A stretch of DNA of 35,772 nucleotides. It comes from Halobacteroidaceae bacterium. Lineage in GTDB: Bacteria > Bacillota > Halanaerobiia > B1SED10-174. Shown one piece after another: positions 32,936 to 35,772 of this stretch. Location: NCBI GenBank assembly GCA_003551665.1, contig PUNE01000020.1:1-35772 (forward strand), in the 5' to 3' direction. The notes under the pieces are model-generated. The model did not search any database. It saw only the letters and a list, made by a program, of their open reading frames with translations, and was not told where the DNA came from. A program made the translations under genes and the position numbers. How positions within the stretch are numbered: position 1 is the stretch's first letter; each line of letters begins with the position of its first letter.

Positions 32936-33281
32936 AAAACCTCTTACGGATCTCTGTCGTGTTATCCGGAGTAAAAATGCCGGTCCGTTTGAACTGACCC
33001 TTGATTTGATTTTTCACAATACTGTTGATTACCAGAGGGTAAAAGAAAACGAGGGGATTGACCAGAAACTGATTGCGAGTCTTTACCGGATTCCGGAGGA
33101 TGATGTTTTGAGCCTGGTTTATTTTGATCCAGCCCGGGCAATTAAGGCAACAATAAAAAGACCTTATGGAGCAGGTTCAATAGGAGAAACCGATGTTTAC
33201 GGAGCCCAGCAGCACGCTCCCCTTCTGGATGTTGAACTCGACCTTCCCGGGGATTTTGACAAGCAGGAAGACCTGGGGTAA
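32928..33281 (+). CDS. DUF4387-family protein
   Basis: The 117-residue soluble protein opens with the family signature LTDLCRVIRSKNAGPFELTLDLIF (in two parts) and ends with an acidic tail. ATG 32928 is preferred over an upstream in-frame TTG because GGGAGGAG (32915-32922) lies 5 bases before it. DUF4387 appears as a separate protein or as a C-terminal extension of AtuA-type proteins, so the two probably form a complex. It overlaps the AtuA gene by eight bases, consistent with a stoichiometric partner. Confidence 0.88.
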   Translation: MAKKPLTDLCRVIRSKNAGPFELTLDLIFHNTVDYQRVKENEGIDQKLIASLYRIPEDDVLSLVYFDPARAIKATIKRPYGAGSIGETDVYGAQQHAPLLDVELDLPGDFDKQEDLG

Positions 33282-33311
33282 GATAAAGGGAAGGAAAAAG
33301 GAGGAGAGCTC

Positions 33312-34211
33312 ATGATTAAAAGCTTTTCCCATTCAGTATATTTTGCCCCCCGGGGTCGTAAGAGGTTGATGGAACTGGGCAATAACCTGGCCCAGCGCTA
33401 TCTTTCTCCAGAAGACTTTCTTATAGGTTTTGTTGGAGACGCCGGGGCAGGGAAATCGGTTTTAATTAACGGTATGTTTCCCGGTCTGACCCTTACCAAT
33501 GATGATCTGGGAATCAATATAAGGCCCCTCCCCCTTCTGGAGCATTTTTCCGAGAGCCGTTTTACAAGCCATACTTACCACGTTGACATAAGGTTTGAAA
33601 GTGCTTTTCACCAGCCCTGGGAGCTGGTTGAAGCTGTGGTTAAGGCCCTGCGAAGTAACCGCCGGGTTATTGTGGAACATTTTGACCTGATTGCAGACCA
33701 GATTGGGCTTAAGCCCCAGGTTCTTATAGGAATTGGAGAAGAAGTCCTGATTACCAGGCCCGGTCTTTTCGGGCCGGTTCCAGAGGAAATAAAAAACATT
33801 GTCTATAAATCCCTGCGCTACAGGAAAATGGCCCATACAGCAGAGGACCTGACATCCCTTGTTATTGACCATCTGGGCTTTGAAACTCCCCCCATGCACA
33901 GCGATATCCGGAGCGGTTTTATTCTCCATTTTGACGAACTCCCGGATTTCAATATTGAGGATATCCAGGTTGGCGTGGAAAACTACATTGCAGAAGACCT
34001 CCCGGTAACCTATATCGACGATGGTCATATCGCCCTGGGAGATAAGGAGTGCTCCTGTACGGGTCCCCGGGTTCATGTCAGGCGGACCGGCGATATTCGA
34101 GGTTTTCGGCTTTTGCCTGATTTCTTTCACGATCCCCAGACAAGGAGATATCTTCTTGCCGGTCTTGTGGGAGAACAGCGAAGTCAGTTTGAATTACTCC
34201 AGGCTGAGTAA
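33312..34211 (+). CDS. P-loop protein with alanyl-tRNA synthetase second-additional-domain-like C-terminus
   Basis: The 299-residue protein has an N-terminal Walker A motif GDAGAGKS (42-49) in a kinase-like segment (to about 165). The C-terminal part (about 172-270) resembles the SAD/AlaX editing domain of alanyl-tRNA synthetase. In true SAD domains zinc is bound by HxxxH and CxxxH. Here the first motif is HTAED (H175 kept, second His lost) and the second is CSCTGPRVHV (C247, C249, H255 with longer spacing). The editing function is therefore doubtful. It is encoded next to DUF4387 in this glutamate-fermentation operon, with AAGGAGG upstream. A role in handling a small acid or nucleotide for the AtuA/DUF4387 pair is conceivable, but not shown. 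Confidence 0.78.
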   Translation: MIKSFSHSVYFAPRGRKRLMELGNNLAQRYLSPEDFLIGFVGDAGAGKSVLINGMFPGLTLTNDDLGINIRPLPLLEHFSESRFTSHTYHVDIRFESAFHQPWELVEAVVKALRSNRRVIVEHFDLIADQIGLKPQVLIGIGEEVLITRPGLFGPVPEEIKNIVYKSLRYRKMAHTAEDLTSLVIDHLGFETPPMHSDIRSGFILHFDELPDFNIEDIQVGVENYIAEDLPVTYIDDGHIALGDKECSCTGPRVHVRRTGDIRGFRLLPDFFHDPQTRRYLLAGLVGEQRSQFELLQAE

Positions 34212-34223
34212 GGAGGAAATATT

Positions 34224-34982
34224 TTGGAAGAAACCCGAAGAAGCGATGGTCGAAAAAATGATGAACTGAGAGCAGTAGAATTCGATCGGCACTATACCAA
34301 GTATGCTGAGGGCTCTGTTCTTGTAAGAGCAGGAGAAACCCTCGTTTTATGTAATGCTTCCGTGGAAAGCAAGGTTCCTCACTTTCTCCGGGGTGAAAAC
34401 CAGGGGTGGGTAACGGCTGAATATTCTCTTCTGCCCCGGTCCACAAACCAGAGAGTAGTTAGAGAAATAGCCAAGGGGCGGCCCTCGGGGAGAACTCAGG
34501 AAATCCAGCGCCTTATCGGCCGTGCTCTGCGCTCGGTGGTTGACCTGAAATTGCTGGGTGAAAATACAATCTGGGTAGATTGTGACGTGATACAGGCTGA
34601 TGGAGGAACCAGGACAGCGGCCCTTTCTGGGGCTTTTGTAGCCCTTGTTGATGCAGTTAATTACATGCTGGAAAAGAATATGATTTCCAGGTCGCCGATT
34701 AAATCTTTTCTTGCCGCAACCAGTGTTGGTATTGTGGATGGAGAAAAACTCCTTGATCTTTCCTTTTCCGAGGATTCTACAGCACAGGTGGATCTAAACC
34801 TGGTTATGACAGATAAAGAAGAGGTAGTGGAGATCCAGGGAACTGCAGAGGGGGAACCTTTTTCTCTGGAAGATCTGGAGCAGATGATGTTTTTGGGCCA
34901 GCTCGGAATTCAGGAAATAATTGAAAGGCAGAAGGAAAACCTGGATGATTTAAAGAAACTGGTAGGCACCGAAGGCGGGTGA
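34224..34982 (+). CDS. rph: Ribonuclease PH
   Basis: The 252-residue protein is a full-length RNase PH. It has [11 protein letters not shown] at the N-terminus, the phosphate/RNA-binding arginine region [43 protein letters not shown], and the catalytic-acid segment with [17 protein letters not shown]. It trims tRNA 3' ends using phosphate. The start codon is TTG, 7 bases after AGGAGG (34211-34216). It lies 12 bases after the P-loop/SAD gene and 4 before rdgB. The rph-rdgB pair is the housekeeping end of the ancestral murI-rph-rdgB block. Confidence 0.95.
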   Translation: MEETRRSDGRKNDELRAVEFDRHYTKYAEGSVLVRAGETLVLCNASVESKVPHFLRGENQGWVTAEYSLLPRSTNQRVVREIAKGRPSGRTQEIQRLIGRALRSVVDLKLLGENTIWVDCDVIQADGGTRTAALSGAFVALVDAVNYMLEKNMISRSPIKSFLAATSVGIVDGEKLLDLSFSEDSTAQVDLNLVMTDKEEVVEIQGTAEGEPFSLEDLEQMMFLGQLGIQEIIERQKENLDDLKKLVGTEGG

Positions 34983-34986
34983 AAGG

Positions 34987-35577
34987 ATGAAAATAATTCT
35001 TGCCACGGGAAACCCCGGAAAGGTTAAAGAGATTAAAAAAATCCTGGAACCCTACGGCCTGGAGCTTATTCCCCTTTCCCATCTTTCCCCGGTGGAACCT
35101 CCCCCGGAAACTGGAAAAACCTTTGAGGATAATGCCCGCCTGAAAGCAGAATTTTATGCCCGTCATTTTAATCAACCGGCCCTGGCTGATGATTCCGGGC
35201 TGGAAGTTGATTACCTTGGTGGCGGTCCAGGGATTTATTCATCCCGCTTTGCCGGCCCCGATGCTACTGACGAAGAGCGATACAAAAAGCTTTTAAGTAT
35301 GCTTAAAGGAGTTCCTCATCCCCAGAGAAAGGCTGCTTTTACCTGCGTGGCTGTCCTGGTTTTCCCTGACGGGAAGGAATTAAAAACCGAAGGAAGACTG
35401 GAGGGTTTTATCGCCACCCGCCCCGCTGGAAGCAGTGGATTTGGTTATGACCCGGTATTCTACCTGCCCGAATACGGAAAAACAACGGCTGAACTGGGAG
35501 AGGAAAAGAACAGGATCAGCCACAGGTTCCGGGCCTTTAAAGCCATGGGAGAACTTATTTCGGGGAAGGAAATCTGA
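34987..35577 (+). CDS. rdgB: Non-canonical purine NTP pyrophosphatase, RdgB/HAM1
   Basis: The 196-residue protein has the HAM1 motifs ATGNPGKVKEIKKIL near the N-terminus, FEDNARLKAEFYA, LADDSGLEVDYLGGGPGIYSSRFAG (in two parts), GSSGFGYDPVFYLPE and a C-terminal ISHRFRAFK. It hydrolyses ITP, dITP and XTP to the monophosphates, preventing their incorporation into nucleic acid. It follows rph by four bases. It is the last gene of the long operon; a new promoter for tRNA genes begins 30 bases later, with no terminator visible between. Confidence 0.95.
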   Translation: MKIILATGNPGKVKEIKKILEPYGLELIPLSHLSPVEPPPETGKTFEDNARLKAEFYARHFNQPALADDSGLEVDYLGGGPGIYSSRFAGPDATDEERYKKLLSMLKGVPHPQRKAAFTCVAVLVFPDGKELKTEGRLEGFIATRPAGSSGFGYDPVFYLPEYGKTTAELGEEKNRISHRFRAFKAMGELISGKEI

Positions 35578-35606
35578 AAAACTCCCTGACTTTCTCAGGA
35601 AAAATC

Positions 35607-35635
35607 TTGACCTTAAACTCGATTTCGGGTATACT
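35607..35635 (+). promoter_or_regulatory. Strong sigma-A promoter for the tRNA cluster
   Basis: TTGACC (35607-35612) and TATACT (35630-35635) lie exactly 17 bases apart, each with five of six consensus bases. The predicted start, about 7 bases after the -10, falls about 16 bases before tRNA-Pro. No such combination was found elsewhere nearby, so it is very likely the promoter of this tRNA gene cluster. Confidence 0.8.
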
Positions 35636-35658
35636 CTTAATTGAAGGTCGGGCCACAC

Positions 35659-35735
35659 CGGAGCGTGGCGCAGTCTGGAAGCGCGCCTGCTTTGGGAGCA
35701 GGAGGTCGAAGGTTCAAATCCTTTCGCTCCGACCA
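35659..35735 (+). tRNA. tRNA-Pro (anticodon TGG), CCA encoded
   Basis: The acceptor stem CGGAGCG (35659-35665) pairs with CGCTCCG (35725-35731), followed by discriminator A and CCA (35733-35735). The anticodon stem CCTGC/GCAGG encloses TTTGGGA, with anticodon TGG at 35693-35695. The T arm carries GGTTCAAATCC. All arms and the length of 77 bases are normal, and the CCA end is encoded in the DNA. Confidence 0.95.
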
Positions 35736-35741
35736 GTTTAA

Positions 35742-35772
35742 GCGGGAGTAGCTCAGCTGGCTAGAGCATCAG
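35742..35772 (+). tRNA. 5' part of a second tRNA, probably tRNA-Gly, cut by window end
   Basis: GCGGGAG, then TA and GCTC...GAGC forming the D arm, read as the first 31 bases of a tRNA that continues past the window. The acceptor half GCGGGAG and the start of the anticodon stem (TCAG) suit tRNA-Gly (TCC). The anticodon is outside the window, so identity is a guess. It follows tRNA-Pro by six bases. Confidence 0.6.

Noticed and set aside
1-35772. CRISPR arrays, transposases, phage genes or integration sites
   Set aside because: No regularly spaced repeats, transposase motifs or terminal inverted repeats were seen; tRNA genes at the right edge show no repeated attachment site within the window.

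Overview
The window looks like an anaerobic, amino-acid-fermenting bacterium of the Bacillota. Supporting signs are Shine-Dalgarno-led genes with many GTG and TTG starts, a YaaR-family protein, a Bacillus-type LexA box, and a murI...rph...rdgB neighbourhood like racE-gerM-rph-ysnA of Bacillus subtilis. Two features hint at an outer membrane: a secreted predicted beta-barrel protein ending in Phe, and an ABC substrate-binding protein with a signal-peptidase-I rather than a lipoprotein signal. I cannot name the taxon.

Layout. (1) 1-3169, minus strand: a probable cAMP signalling operon, CHASE2-adenylate cyclase, FecR-domain protein and a Crp/Fnr regulator cut by the window edge. (2) 3417-4184: an exported, possibly outer-membrane protein and a strong terminator. 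(3) 4260-6234: a two-gene radical-SAM/DNA-metabolism operon under two tandem LexA-like boxes; the radical SAM gene is frameshifted in an 8-G run. (4) 6252-16242: a ten-gene catabolic-looking cluster of SDR dehydrogenase, small orphan domain protein, five-gene branched-chain-amino-acid-type ABC importer, alpha/beta hydrolase, two divergent KAS III-like enzymes and a 4-hydroxybutyrate/acetyl-CoA-type CoA-transferase. It is followed by a large STAND/SARP-type regulator overlapping a second alpha/beta hydrolase (16318-20353). (5) 20353-21756: a bidirectional terminator and a MATE transporter on the minus strand. (6) 22051-22651: a small membrane protein and a YaaR-family protein. (7) 22924-35577: one long gene string with overlaps or gaps of about 35 bases at most: cell-wall amidase, two small membrane proteins, a glutamate racemase fused to the B12-binding S subunit of glutamate mutase, GlmL, GlmE, methylaspartate ammonia-lyase, AtuA-family protein, DUF4387 protein, a P-loop/AlaRS-SAD protein, RNase PH and RdgB. 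(8) 35607-35772: a tRNA promoter, tRNA-Pro(TGG) and the start of a second tRNA, probably Gly.

How the parts work together. Region 7 encodes the first steps of glutamate fermentation by the methylaspartate pathway: L-glutamate to 3-methylaspartate (GlmS domain plus GlmE, maintained by GlmL), then to mesaconate (Mal). It appears to have been inserted between murI and rph, and the first mutase subunit is fused in frame to the racemase, so one polypeptide carries D/L-glutamate racemisation and the mutase cobalamin domain. Region 4 reads as import of a small acid, CoA transfer, oxidation/reduction and C-C bond making or breaking by unusual thiolase-fold enzymes. Its substrate cannot be determined from sequence alone and it is the best candidate for an undescribed pathway.
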